Source of the DNA: Pseudomonadota bacterium
GTDB lineage: Bacteria > Pseudomonadota > Gammaproteobacteria > Steroidobacterales > Steroidobacteraceae
DNA length: 34,864 bases
NCBI GenBank assembly: GCA_021785405.1
Contig: JAJYFF010000026.1
Location: forward strand, 1 to 34,864
Direction of reading: 5' to 3'
The notes under the pieces were generated by a model. The model ran no database searches. It was given only the letters and a program-made list of their open reading frames with translations, and had not been told where the DNA came from. The position numbers and the translations under genes were made by a program. Every line of letters begins with the position of its first letter. Position 1 is the stretch's first letter. Shown in pieces: positions 25,740 to 33,564 of this stretch.

Positions 25740-26678
25740 ATGGAGTTCTTTCACAAGGTCACGCGCTTCCCGTTCATGCACACCCGCAAGGTGTGGTACG
25801 GGTTGTCGGCGGTCCTGATCGTCGGTTCCCTGGTCCTGGTCGCGGCGCGCGGCCTGAATCTCGGCATCGATTTCACCGGGGGCATCGTCGTCGAGACGTA
25901 CTTCCCGACCGCGCCGAACATCGACCGGCTGCGCGCCGCGCTCGCCGGCGCGAAGATCGCGGACGCGCAGGTGCAGCAGTTCGGGAGCGCGCGCGACATC
26001 CTGGTGCGCCTGCCGCCCGACGGGAACGTCAAGGGCGGCGAGATCGGCACGCGGATCCTCGATCTGTTCCGTCCGATCGAGTCCGGCGTCACGCTGCGCT
26101 CGACCGAGGTCGTCGGGCCGCAGGTCGGCGAGGAGCTGTTCATCAAGGGGGCCTGGGCGCTCGCGGCGACGCTGGTGCTGATCATGGTCTACGTGTTGGT
26201 CCGCTTCACGCCGAAGCTCGCGCTGGGCGCGATCTTCGCGGTATTGCACGACCCGATCTGCGTGCTCGGCTTCTTCGCGATCTCGCGGATGACGTTCGAC
26301 CTCACCGCGATCTCGGCGATCCTCGCGGTGATCGGCTATTCGCTGAACGACACGGTGATCGTGTTCGACCGGGTGCGCGAGCGCGCGCGCTCGGCGCGGC
26401 GGTTGCCGGTCGCGCAGGTGATCGACGAGTCGATCAACCAGACCCTGTCGCGAACCCTGATGACCAAGCTCGTCACGCTGCTGGTCGTGCTCGCGCTGCT
26501 GATCTTCGGCGGGCAGACCTTGCACAGCTTCTCGGCGGCGCTGGTGATCGGGATCGTCGCCGGCACCTATTCGTCGATCTACATCTCCGCCGCGATCGCG
26601 CTCGACATGGGATTGCGGACCGACGATCTGCTCGAGCGGCGGATCGCGAAGCCGGAAGAGGTCGACGGCCTGCCGTGA
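25740..26678 (+). CDS. secF: Protein translocase subunit SecF
   Basis: 312 residues. The start region MEFFHKVTRFPFMHTRKVWY leads into one membrane segment, then GLNLGIDFTGGIVVE, a short periplasmic domain, and five helices with IGYSLNDTVIVFDRVRE and LSRTLMTKLVTLLVVLAL. GAGGGAG (25725-25731) gives a ribosome site eight bases before the ATG. It partners SecD, which ends 25 bases upstream. It is the last gene of the queA-secF run. Confidence 0.98.
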   Translation: MEFFHKVTRFPFMHTRKVWYGLSAVLIVGSLVLVAARGLNLGIDFTGGIVVETYFPTAPNIDRLRAALAGAKIADAQVQQFGSARDILVRLPPDGNVKGGEIGTRILDLFRPIESGVTLRSTEVVGPQVGEELFIKGAWALAATLVLIMVYVLVRFTPKLALGAIFAVLHDPICVLGFFAISRMTFDLTAISAILAVIGYSLNDTVIVFDRVRERARSARRLPVAQVIDESINQTLSRTLMTKLVTLLVVLALLIFGGQTLHSFSAALVIGIVAGTYSSIYISAAIALDMGLRTDDLLERRIAKPEEVDGLP

Positions 26679-26702
26679 GCGTCGCGCGAGCGGCGAATTC
26701 GC

Positions 26703-26732
26703 TTGGCGGGGAGTCCGGAAAGCCGCTAGAGT
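26703..26732 (+). promoter_or_regulatory. Sigma-70-type promoter of the amino-acid permease
   Basis: TTGGCG (26703-26708) and TAGAGT (26727-26732) are 18 bases apart. A 16-base palindrome (GCCGCGCCGGCGCGGC, 26745-26760) lies in the early leader and could form a six-pair hairpin before the permease start. Confidence 0.5.
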
Positions 26733-26791
26733 CGGTCGCCGGAGGCCGCGCCGGCGCGGCTGCCGCCACTGGGTCACCACGGGTGCAATAG

Positions 26792-28267
26792 ATGAAATTC
26801 AGCGCTCTGTTCGCAACCAAGCCGATCTCCGACTACCACGAAGAGGCCGCGAGCAAGAACCTCGTGCGCGCGCTCGGCATTCCGTCGCTGGTCGCCTTCG
26901 GCATCGGCGGAATCATCGGCACCGGCATATTCGTGTTGACCGGCCTCGCGGCCGCGCAGCACGCCGGGCCCGCGATCGTCATTTCGTTCGTGATCGCCGG
27001 CGTCGGCTGCATGTTCGCGGGCCTGTGCTACTCGGAGTTCGCGACGATGGTTCCGGTCGCCGGCAGCGCCTACGCGTACAGCTACGCGACGCTCGGCGAG
27101 TTCATCGCATGGTTCGTCGGCTGGAACCTCGTGCTGGAGTACATGATGGCCTGCTCGACCGTCGCGGTCGGGTGGAGCCGGTACTTCGTGAAGCTGCTCG
27201 ACTTCTTCCACGTCGATTTCATCCCGAAGTGGCTGGAATCGGCGCCGCTGCGCGCGGCCAGCGCCGGCTACCAGGTGCACCTGACCGGCACCTACCTGAA
27301 CGTGCCGGCGGTCGTGATCATCGCGGCCGCGACCTGGCTCTGCTACCGCGGGATCCAGGAGTCGACCCTCGTGAACACGATCATCGTCGCGATCAAGGTC
27401 GCGATCGTGATCGCGGTGATCGCGTTCGGCGCGTTCTACGTGGACCCGAAGCACTGGGTGCCGTTCATTCCGAAGAACACCGGCCATTTCGGCGTGTTCG
27501 GCTGGAGCGGGATCATCCAGGCGGCGGGCATCATCTTCTTCGCGTACATCGGCTTCGACGGCGTGTCGACGGTCGCGCAGGAGTCGAAGGACCCGAGCCG
27601 CGGCATGCCGATCGGGATCCTCGGCAGTCTCGCGATCTGCACGGTGCTCTACATCCTGATGTCGGGCGTGATGACCGGCCTCGTGCCGTATCCGCTGCTG
27701 AACGACGCGGCGCCGGTCGCGGTCGCGATCGAGGCGCACCCGCAGCTCAACTGGCTCACCGGCTGGGTCCTGGTCGGCGCCCTGCTCGGTCTGACCTCGG
27801 TGATCATCACGATGATCATCCCGCAGGCGCGGATCTGGCTCACGATGGCGCACGACGGGCTGTTGCCGCCGATGTTCGGCGCGGTCCACCCGAAGTACCG
27901 GACGCCGCACATCTCGACGCTGATCACCGGCGGGCTGGCGGCGCTGTTCGCCGGCTTCCTGCCGATCGACATCCTCGGCGAACTGGTGTCGATCGGCACC
28001 CTGATCGCGTTCATCGTCGTCTGCGCGGGGGTGCTGGTGCTGCGTTACACGCGTCCCGACCTGCCGCGGCCGTTCAAGGTGCCGGCGGTGTGGTTCACCG
28101 CGACGATGGGCGTGATCTTCTGCGCCGGCATGGCGGCGTTCCTGCCCGAGGCGACCTGGGTGCGGCTCCTGGTGTGGAGCGCGATCGGGATCGTGCTGTA
28201 TTTCGCGTACGGCCACCAGCACAGTCGGCTGCGCGCGAAGACCGCGCGGGCGGCCGCGAAGGCCTGA
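26792..28267 (+). CDS. APC-family amino acid permease (cationic amino acid transporter type)
   Basis: 491 residues with about 12 hydrophobic segments. FGIGGIIGTGIFVLTGL in helix 1 is the unwound substrate-binding motif of the APC superfamily. The N-terminal YHEEAASKNLVRALG and the FFAYIGFDGVSTVAQESKDP region of helix 6 place it with the CAT/YfnA-like group. It should be an inner-membrane amino-acid importer, proton-coupled or an exchanger; which amino acid cannot be told. It has its own predicted promoter and is convergent with suhB, whose stop lies 37 bases away. The short gap is GC-rich without a clear terminator. Confidence 0.93.
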   Translation: MKFSALFATKPISDYHEEAASKNLVRALGIPSLVAFGIGGIIGTGIFVLTGLAAAQHAGPAIVISFVIAGVGCMFAGLCYSEFATMVPVAGSAYAYSYATLGEFIAWFVGWNLVLEYMMACSTVAVGWSRYFVKLLDFFHVDFIPKWLESAPLRAASAGYQVHLTGTYLNVPAVVIIAAATWLCYRGIQESTLVNTIIVAIKVAIVIAVIAFGAFYVDPKHWVPFIPKNTGHFGVFGWSGIIQAAGIIFFAYIGFDGVSTVAQESKDPSRGMPIGILGSLAICTVLYILMSGVMTGLVPYPLLNDAAPVAVAIEAHPQLNWLTGWVLVGALLGLTSVIITMIIPQARIWLTMAHDGLLPPMFGAVHPKYRTPHISTLITGGLAALFAGFLPIDILGELVSIGTLIAFIVVCAGVLVLRYTRPDLPRPFKVPAVWFTATMGVIFCAGMAAFLPEATWVRLLVWSAIGIVLYFAYGHQHSRLRAKTARAAAKA

Positions 28268-28304
28268 GGTTCGATCCGCCGCGCGGGGGCGGCGCCGGCG
28301 CGAG

Positions 28305-29102
28305 CTAGGCGCGCTGCTCGGCGGGGGTGAGCGGTCCGATCGTCGCGAGCAGCGCCGCGTAGACCTTCGGATTGCCGGCGACGACGTTCGGCCCCAAGCT
28401 GTAGTCGCCGCCACCCGGCGTGCCGAGGTGGCCGCCGGCTTCGCGGATCAGCAGTGAACCGGCGGCGGTATCCCAGGGCTTCAGCCCGAATTCCCAGAAT
28501 CCGTCGAGGCGACCGGCCGCGACGTACGCGAGGTCGAGCGCGGCGGCGCCCGGGCGGCGCACGCCGGCGGCGACGGCCATCACCGCCTTCATGATCGCGA
28601 GATAGGCGTCGACGTAGGCCGCGTCCTCGCGGAACGGAAAGCCGGTGCCGATGAGCGCGCCCTCGAGGTCGCGCTGCGCGCTGACCCGGATCCGCTTGCC
28701 GTCGAGCTGCGCGCCGTCGCCGCGCGACGCGGTGAACAGCTCCTGGCGCATCGGATCGTAGACGACCGCGTGCTCGAGGCGGCCGCGATGCTCGATCGCG
28801 ATCGACACCGCGAACACCGGAAAGCCGTGCAGGAAGTTCGTCGTGCCGTCGAGCGGATCGATGATCCAGAGGAACTCGCCGTCGCCGCTCCGCCCGCTCT
28901 CCTCGGCGAGGAACGCGTGGTCGGGATAACTGCGGCGCACGGTCGCGATGATCTCGGCCTCGGCGCGCCGGTCGACCTCGGTCACGAAGTCGTTGCGCCC
29001 CTTGGTGTCGATTTTCAGCGAGTCGAGCCGGCCGAGGCTCCGGATGATCGAGTCGCCGGCGCGGCGCGCGGCACGGATGCCTATGTTCAGCAGCGGATGC
29101 AT
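28305..29102 (-). CDS. suhB: Inositol-1-monophosphatase family protein SuhB
   Basis: 265 residues. Metal ligands lie in FLAEESG, WIIDPLDGTTNFLHGFP and LKPWDTAAGSLLIREAGG, the three motifs of the family. SuhB hydrolyses inositol monophosphate in vitro, and in E. coli is part of the rRNA antitermination complex. The ATG at 29102 gives the usual MHPLLNIGIRAARRAG. It diverges from trmJ across only 24 bases, the same arrangement as in many gammaproteobacteria. No ribosome site precedes the ATG, and a possible extended -10 (TGT then TATTCT) lies 11 bases upstream. Confidence 0.97.
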   Translation of the reverse strand: MHPLLNIGIRAARRAGDSIIRSLGRLDSLKIDTKGRNDFVTEVDRRAEAEIIATVRRSYPDHAFLAEESGRSGDGEFLWIIDPLDGTTNFLHGFPVFAVSIAIEHRGRLEHAVVYDPMRQELFTASRGDGAQLDGKRIRVSAQRDLEGALIGTGFPFREDAAYVDAYLAIMKAVMAVAAGVRRPGAAALDLAYVAAGRLDGFWEFGLKPWDTAAGSLLIREAGGHLGTPGGGDYSLGPNVVAGNPKVYAALLATIGPLTPAEQRA

Positions 29103-29112
29103 GATCGGGCGG

Positions 29113-29119
29113 TAGAATA
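29113..29119. promoter_or_regulatory. Shared symmetrical -10 element for suhB and trmJ
   Basis: The seven bases TAGAATA read TAGAAT toward trmJ and TATTCT toward suhB. Each hexamer ends 8-11 bases before its gene's ATG, so both messages would have leaders of about five bases or fewer. No Shine-Dalgarno sequence is seen for either gene. Confidence 0.45.
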
Positions 29120-29126
29120 ACAGAGC

Positions 29127-29858
29127 ATGACCGACCTCGTTCGCATCGTCCTCGTCGAGCCGAGCCATCCCGGCAACGTCGGCTCCGTCGCGCGCGCGAT
29201 GAAGACCATGGCGCTCTCGGACCTGGTGTTGGTGCGGCCGCGCGCGTTCCCGCACCCGGACGCGGTCGCGCTCGCGGCCGGCGCGGACGACGTGCTCGCC
29301 GCCGCGCGCGTCGTCGATTCGGTCGCGGACGCGGTCGCCGACTGCGCGTTCGTCGCCGGCACGACCTCCCGACCCCGCAACTTCAGCTGGGAGTTCGCGA
29401 CGCCGCGGGAGACCGCGGCGCGCGTCGCGGCGCTGCCCGACGGGACCCGCGCGGCGTTGTTGTTCGGCTCCGAGCGCTTCGGGCTCGCGAACGAGGATCT
29501 CGCGCATTGCGCGTTGCTCGTGCGCATACCGGCGAATCCCGCGTATGCCTCGTTGAACCTCGCGATGTCGGTGCAGTTGCTGACCTACGAGCTGTTCGTC
29601 GCGCGCGAGCGGCCCGAGGGGAAGCGGCAGTGGGAGGCGCCGCCCGCGGAGGCGGCGGAACTCGAACACCTCTACGCGCACCTCGCGCAGGTGCTCGCCG
29701 AGGTCGAGTTCGCGGACCGTACCGGGTACCTGATGGAGCGGTTGCGCCGATTGTTCAACCGGACCGGCCTCGACAAGAACGAGATCAATCTGCTGCGCGG
29801 GATCCTGAGCGCGGTCTCGGGCAAGCGTCGGCGCGCGGGGGCGGGACGCGGCGAATGA
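29127..29858 (+). CDS. trmJ: tRNA (cytidine/uridine-2'-O-)-methyltransferase TrmJ
   Basis: 243 residues. SPOUT-family motifs are present: PSHPGNVGSVARAMKTM near the N-terminus, LLFGSERFGLANEDL in the middle, and NPAYASLNLAMSVQLLTYEL in the knot. TrmJ methylates the 2'-OH of nucleotide 32 in several tRNAs. The C-terminal extension (about residues 165-230) is the dimer and tRNA-binding part. Its stop overlaps the iscS start (ATGA), so it heads the remaining isc genes. In relatives iscR would lie between the two. Confidence 0.97.
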   Translation: MTDLVRIVLVEPSHPGNVGSVARAMKTMALSDLVLVRPRAFPHPDAVALAAGADDVLAAARVVDSVADAVADCAFVAGTTSRPRNFSWEFATPRETAARVAALPDGTRAALLFGSERFGLANEDLAHCALLVRIPANPAYASLNLAMSVQLLTYELFVARERPEGKRQWEAPPAEAAELEHLYAHLAQVLAEVEFADRTGYLMERLRRLFNRTGLDKNEINLLRGILSAVSGKRRRAGAGRGE

Positions 29859-31036
29859 GCCCGCCGGTCTATCTCGACCATGCGGCGACGACGCCGGTGG
29901 ATCCGCGGGTCGCCGCGGCGATGGCCGAGTGCCTGACCGCGGACGGCGTGTTCGGCAATCCGGCCTCGGCCGGGCACGTCCACGGCGAGGCCGCATTCGA
30001 GCGCGTCGAGGCGGCGCGCGCCGCGGTCGCCGCCGCGGTCGGCGCGGATCCGCAGGAGGTCGTGTTCACCTCGGGAGCGACCGAGGCGGACAACCTCGCG
30101 ATCTTCGGCGTCGCGGAGCACGCGCGGCCGCGCGGCCGGCACGTGGTCACGGCGCGCACCGAGCACAAGGCCGTGCTCGATCCCTGCCGCGAACTCGAGC
30201 GGCGTGGCTGGCAGGTCACCTACCTGGCGCCGGACGAGCGCGGCCGGGTCGCGCCCGATCGGCTGGCGGCCGCGCTGCGCGCCGATACGGTGCTGGTCTC
30301 GCTGATGCACGTGAACAACGAGATCGGCACCGTGCAGGACGTCGCCGCGTTCGCGGCGGTCTGCGAACGGCACGGCGGGGCGTGGCTGCACGTCGACGCG
30401 GCGCAGAGCGTCGGCAAAGTCGCGCTCGATTTCCACGCGAGCGGCGCCGCGCTGATGTCGCTGTCCGCGCACAAGAGCCATGGCCCGAAGGGCGTCGGCG
30501 CGCTGCTGCTGTCGCGGCGCCACGGCGTGCGGATCGAGCCGCGCCAGTTCGGCGGCGGTCAGGAGCGGGGTCTGCGCTCCGGGACCGTCGCGACCCACCA
30601 GGTGGTCGGCATGGCCGCGGCCTTCGCGCTCGCGGTCGCCGCGCGGCCGGCCGAGGCGATCCGGCTCGCCGCGTTGCGCGAGCGCTTGTGGCGCGGTCTC
30701 GAGGCCCACGGCGGCGCGCTGCGCAACGGGGCGCCGGAGGACACCGTGGCGGCGATCCTGAACGTGTCGTTCGCCGACGTCGAGGGCGAAAGCCTGCTCG
30801 CGGCGGTGGCGCCGCGGATCTCGGTGTCGACCGGGTCGGCGTGCACGTCCGCGAGCGGCGAACCCTCGTACGTGCTGCGCGCGCTCGGGCGCGACGAGCG
30901 GCTCGCGGAGGCGAGCCTGCGCTTCGGGCTCGGGCGCTCGACCTCGGCCGAGGACGTCGACGAGGCGATCGCCGCGGTCGGCGCGGCCTTGTCGCGCCTG
31001 CGGCGGATCGGTGGCGGATGCGCTATAGCGAGCTGA
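29855..31036 (+). CDS. iscS: Cysteine desulfurase IscS, lacking the C-terminal tail
   Basis: 393 residues. It moves sulfur from cysteine as a persulfide for Fe-S clusters and tRNA thiolation. VYLDHAATTPVDPRV opens the protein; the PLP-binding Lys207 is in SAHKSHGPKGVGAL and the persulfide Cys330 in STGSACTSASGEPSYVLRAL. Register with E. coli IscS (Lys206, Cys328) is ungapped through the C-terminal half. At that point the E. coli protein has about 20 further residues ([20 protein letters not shown]), known to matter for IscU binding, and this one ends in a short unrelated [10 protein letters not shown]. The active loop has Gly in place of the usual Leu before EPSY. Its end overlaps the next gene by 19 bases. 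Confidence 0.95.
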   Translation: MSPPVYLDHAATTPVDPRVAAAMAECLTADGVFGNPASAGHVHGEAAFERVEAARAAVAAAVGADPQEVVFTSGATEADNLAIFGVAEHARPRGRHVVTARTEHKAVLDPCRELERRGWQVTYLAPDERGRVAPDRLAAALRADTVLVSLMHVNNEIGTVQDVAAFAAVCERHGGAWLHVDAAQSVGKVALDFHASGAALMSLSAHKSHGPKGVGALLLSRRHGVRIEPRQFGGGQERGLRSGTVATHQVVGMAAAFALAVAARPAEAIRLAALRERLWRGLEAHGGALRNGAPEDTVAAILNVSFADVEGESLLAAVAPRISVSTGSACTSASGEPSYVLRALGRDERLAEASLRFGLGRSTSAEDVDEAIAAVGAALSRLRRIGGGCAIAS

Positions 31037-31398
31037 CGCGGCAGTATTTCGAGCGAGCGCCGTGTGCCGGGACGCTCGCGGGGCCGGACGTCGTCTCGGG
31101 CGTCGCCGGCCGCCGGCCGCTCGGGACCTGGGTGCGCTTCGATCTGCGGATCGCGCCCGCCGCGGCGCGCGGGCCGCAGATCCTCGAGGCGCGCTTTCTC
31201 GCGTTCGGCTGTCCGCACACGATCGCGGTCGCCGCGTGGGTCGCCGAGCAGGCCGCCGGGCGCCCCGCGTCGGCCGAGTTGCCGCAACCGGTCGACGCAC
31301 TGCGGCGGTCGTTCGAGGTCCCGGTGGAGAAACTCGGCCGCTTGCTGGTGGTCGAAGATGCATGGCGGGCTGCGACCGCCGCCGCCGCGAAGAAATGA
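31018..31398 (+). CDS. Degenerate IscU-like scaffold homologue
   Basis: 126 residues, the length and fold pattern of IscU. It starts [15 protein letters not shown] (compare MAYSEKVIDHYENP in E. coli IscU), and [21 protein letters not shown] aligns with DARFKTYGCGSAIASSSLVTE. Of the three cluster cysteines only the middle one remains (Cys65). The first is Leu35 and the conserved Asp two residues on is Thr37; the His-Cys pair near the end is Gly107-Arg108. LPPVK, the HscA recognition motif, reads VPVEK. It therefore should not hold a [2Fe-2S] cluster as IscU does. It is read with iscS (19-base overlap) and precedes iscA. Its present function is unknown. Confidence 0.85.
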   Translation: MRYSELTRQYFERAPCAGTLAGPDVVSGVAGRRPLGTWVRFDLRIAPAAARGPQILEARFLAFGCPHTIAVAAWVAEQAAGRPASAELPQPVDALRRSFEVPVEKLGRLLVVEDAWRAATAAAAKK

Positions 31399-31405
31399 GA
31401 CGCAT

Positions 31406-31424
31406 GCGGCGTGCGTCACGCCGC
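31406..31424. repeat. Perfect 8-bp inverted repeat upstream of iscA
   Basis: GCGGCGTG (31406-31413) and CACGCCGC (31417-31424) flank a CGT loop. It lies 50 bases before iscA and ten bases before TATGTA (31434-31439), a possible -10 box. It could be an RNA hairpin separating iscU-like from iscA in the mRNA, or a DNA operator over the -35 region. IscR-type sequences are not recognised in it. Confidence 0.6.
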
Positions 31425-31474
31425 GGATCGTGTTATGTATCGCGCGGTCGGGATCACCGGGAGGCATCGAAGCG

Positions 31475-31798
31475 ATGGCGATCGTTTTGACGGAGGCGGC
31501 GGCGGAACGGGTGCGGACGCATCTCGCGAAGCGCGGCAGCGGCGTCGGGCTGCGGCTCGGGGTCAAGAAGACCGGATGTTCGGGTTTCGCCTACGTCGTG
31601 AACTACGCCGATGCGGTCGGCGCCGACGATGCGGTGTTCGAGGTCGGCGGCGTCACGGTCGTCGTCGACCGCACGAGCTTGCCGATGCTCGACGGGACGG
31701 TCGTCGACTTCGTGAAGCAGGGGCTGAACGAGGCGTTCAAGTTCCACAACCCGAGGGCGAAGAGCGAGTGCGGCTGCGGCGAGAGCTTTAGCGTCTGA
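31475..31798 (+). CDS. iscA: Iron-sulfur cluster assembly protein IscA
   Basis: 107 residues, the same as E. coli IscA. The three ligand cysteines are kept: Cys35 in [10 protein letters not shown] and Cys99/Cys101 in [11 protein letters not shown]. The stretch [18 protein letters not shown] is of the IscA rather than ErpA or SufA type. A-type proteins receive clusters from a scaffold and pass [4Fe-4S] clusters to targets. Since the neighbouring scaffold homologue is degenerate, it probably works with SUF-made clusters here. GGGAGG (31459-31464) is ten bases before the ATG. The 76-base gap before it, with a hairpin and possible -10, may give it separate control. Confidence 0.96.
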   Translation: MAIVLTEAAAERVRTHLAKRGSGVGLRLGVKKTGCSGFAYVVNYADAVGADDAVFEVGGVTVVVDRTSLPMLDGTVVDFVKQGLNEAFKFHNPRAKSECGCGESFSV

Positions 31799-31843
31799 AC
31801 CGCCGCGAGGCGCTTGCCAGCGGCGGGCGCCTCGCCGGTTTTT
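31798..31843 (+). terminator. Rho-independent terminator after iscA
   Basis: GCGAGGCGC (31805-31813) pairs with GCGCCTCGC (31827-31835), with a further AACCG/CGGTT outer pairing, and is followed by five T (31839-31843). It begins at the iscA stop codon and separates the isc genes from ndk. Confidence 0.85.
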
Positions 31844-31877
31844 CCAATCAATACAGACACTTCGGTGTCCCGATCCA

Positions 31878-31906
31878 TTGCTTGGACCGCTCGGGTCCGG
31901 TAGAAT
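31878..31906 (+). promoter_or_regulatory. Sigma-70-type promoter of ndk
   Basis: TTGCTT (31878-31883) and TAGAAT (31901-31906) are 17 bases apart. The spacer carries an inverted repeat GGACC-N5-GGTCC (31884-31898), which could be an operator. The start is expected near 31913, leaving a leader of about 61 bases. Confidence 0.7.
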
Positions 31907-31919
31907 CCCGCGGCTTTGC

Positions 31920-31938
31920 CGGTCCCGCGGTGGGACCG
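31920..31938 (+). repeat. Stem-loop in the ndk leader
   Basis: CGGTCCC (31920-31926) pairs with GGGACCG (31932-31938) across GCGGT. It lies near the 5' end of the predicted ndk mRNA and is not followed by a T-run, so it is more likely a stabiliser or regulatory fold than a terminator. Confidence 0.55.
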
Positions 31939-31973
31939 CGATTTCCGCCCAACCGAAGTTCCCGAGGTCATTC

Positions 31974-32405
31974 ATGTCCATCGAGCGTACCCTTTCGATC
32001 GTCAAGCCCGACGGCGTCTCCCGCAACCTGATCGGCGAGGTCTATCGCCGGTTCGAGGCGGCGGGCTTGCGGATCGTCGCCGCGCGCATGCTGCACCTGT
32101 CGCAGGCGCAAGCCGAGGCGTTCTACGGCGTGCATCGCGAGCGGCCGTTCTTCAAGGACCTGGTGCGCTTCATGACCTCGGGACCGGTGATGGTGCAGGT
32201 GCTGGAGGGCGAGGGCGCGATCGCCAGGAACCGCGACGTCATGGGGGCGACGGATCCGAAGAAGGCGGCGCCGGGCACGATCCGCGCCGACCTCGCGAGC
32301 ACGATCGACGAGAACGTCGTGCACGGCTCGGATGCCGCCGACACCGCGGCGCGCGAGATCGCGTTCTTCTTCAGCGAGACCGAGATCTGTCCGCGAACCC
32401 GCTGA
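31974..32405 (+). CDS. ndk: Nucleoside diphosphate kinase
   Basis: 143 residues, the usual size. [18 protein letters not shown] is the standard opening, [18 protein letters not shown] and [18 protein letters not shown] follow, and [12 protein letters not shown] carries the phosphorylated His. It balances NTP and dNTP pools. The ATG at 31974 has GAGGT (31964-31968) five bases upstream; the upstream in-frame extension is not conserved. It begins the ndk-rlmN-pilF-rodZ run, which in Pseudomonas follows the complete isc operon. Confidence 0.98.
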   Translation: MSIERTLSIVKPDGVSRNLIGEVYRRFEAAGLRIVAARMLHLSQAQAEAFYGVHRERPFFKDLVRFMTSGPVMVQVLEGEGAIARNRDVMGATDPKKAAPGTIRADLASTIDENVVHGSDAADTAAREIAFFFSETEICPRTR

Positions 32406-32433
32406 CCGCGGGGTCGCGCAGGAGCGCTACGAG

Positions 32434-33564
32434 ATGTCCGCCTCGGTCGACGATCGCGTGAACCTCCTCGGCCTGCCGCGGGCCGAGCTCGAGGCGTTCG
32501 TCGCCGCGCGCTTCGGCGCGAAGCCGTTCCGTGCGCGGCAGCTGTTGCAATGGATCCACCGTCGCGGCGCGTCGAGCTTCCAGGAGATGACCGACCTCGC
32601 CAAGGGGTTTCGAGCCGAACTCGAGGCCGTGGCGACGATCGCGGTCCCGCAGATCGTCGCGTCCCAGTCCTCGAGCGACGGCACGCGCAAGTGGCTGCTG
32701 CGGATGGACGCGAGCCAGGGGATCGAGACCGTGTTCATCCCGGAGCCCGACCGCGGGACGCTGTGCATCTCGAGCCAGGTCGGTTGCGCGATGGACTGCG
32801 GCTTCTGCGCGACCGCGCGCCAGGGGTTCAATCGCAACCTGAGCGCCGCGGAGATCGTCGGCCAGGTGTGGCTCGCGCGGCGCGAACTCGCCGCGGCCGC
32901 CGCCGCCGGCGAGACGCCGCGCTCGATCACCAACGTGGTGTTCATGGGGATGGGCGAGCCGCTCGCGAACTACCGCAACGTGCTGCCGGCGACGCGGATC
33001 CTGCTCGACGACCTGGCCTACGATCTGTCGCGCCGCCGGGTCACGCTCAGCACCTCGGGTCTCGTGCCGCAGATCCATCGGCTCGCCGAGGACTGCAACG
33101 TCGCGCTCGCGGTGAGCCTGCACGCGCCGAACGATGCGCTGCGCGACCAGCTGGTGCCGATCAACCGCAAGCATCCGATCGCCGAGCTGCTCGCGGCGTG
33201 CTGGCACTACCTGGAGCGCCAGAACGGGCGCAGCGTGACGTTCGAGTACGTGATGCTGGATGGGGTGAACGACCAGCCGGAGCACGCGCGGCAGCTCGCG
33301 CGGCTGCTGCGCGGGCGGCCCGCGAAGCTCAACCTGATCCCGTTCAACCCCTTCGTCGGCACGCAGTTCGTTCGTTCGCCGGACGCGGCGATCCTCGCGT
33401 TTCGGGATATATTGAACGACATGGGAGTGATCGCGACGATACGGCGGACCCGCGGCGGCGACATCGACGCGGCCTGCGGCCAGCTGGCGGGCCGCGTCCA
33501 GGATCGCGTCGTGGTGCGGCTCGGCACGAAGCTCGCGCGAGCGCCCGCGGAGGCGCGGCCGTGA
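32434..33564 (+). CDS. rlmN: Dual-specificity 23S rRNA/tRNA adenine-C2 methyltransferase
   Basis: 376 residues. The radical-SAM motif C-x3-C-x2-C is Cys118, Cys122 and Cys125 in [25 protein letters not shown] and [18 protein letters not shown] are family signatures. Cys348 in [11 protein letters not shown] is the residue that forms the methylated intermediate. It methylates A2503 of 23S rRNA and A37 of some tRNAs, and needs a [4Fe-4S] cluster. The ATG at 32434 has GGAG nine bases upstream. Its stop overlaps the pilF start (GTGA). Confidence 0.98.
   Translation: MSASVDDRVNLLGLPRAELEAFVAARFGAKPFRARQLLQWIHRRGASSFQEMTDLAKGFRAELEAVATIAVPQIVASQSSSDGTRKWLLRMDASQGIETVFIPEPDRGTLCISSQVGCAMDCGFCATARQGFNRNLSAAEIVGQVWLARRELAAAAAAGETPRSITNVVFMGMGEPLANYRNVLPATRILLDDLAYDLSRRRVTLSTSGLVPQIHRLAEDCNVALAVSLHAPNDALRDQLVPINRKHPIAELLAACWHYLERQNGRSVTFEYVMLDGVNDQPEHARQLARLLRGRPAKLNLIPFNPFVGTQFVRSPDAAILAFRDILNDMGVIATIRRTRGGDIDAACGQLAGRVQDRVVVRLGTKLARAPAEARP

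Noticed and set aside
31018-31398. Calling the IscU-like gene a pseudogene.
   Set aside because: The frame is intact, the length is normal, start and stop fit the operon, and the fold-bearing residues are kept; only functional residues are changed.
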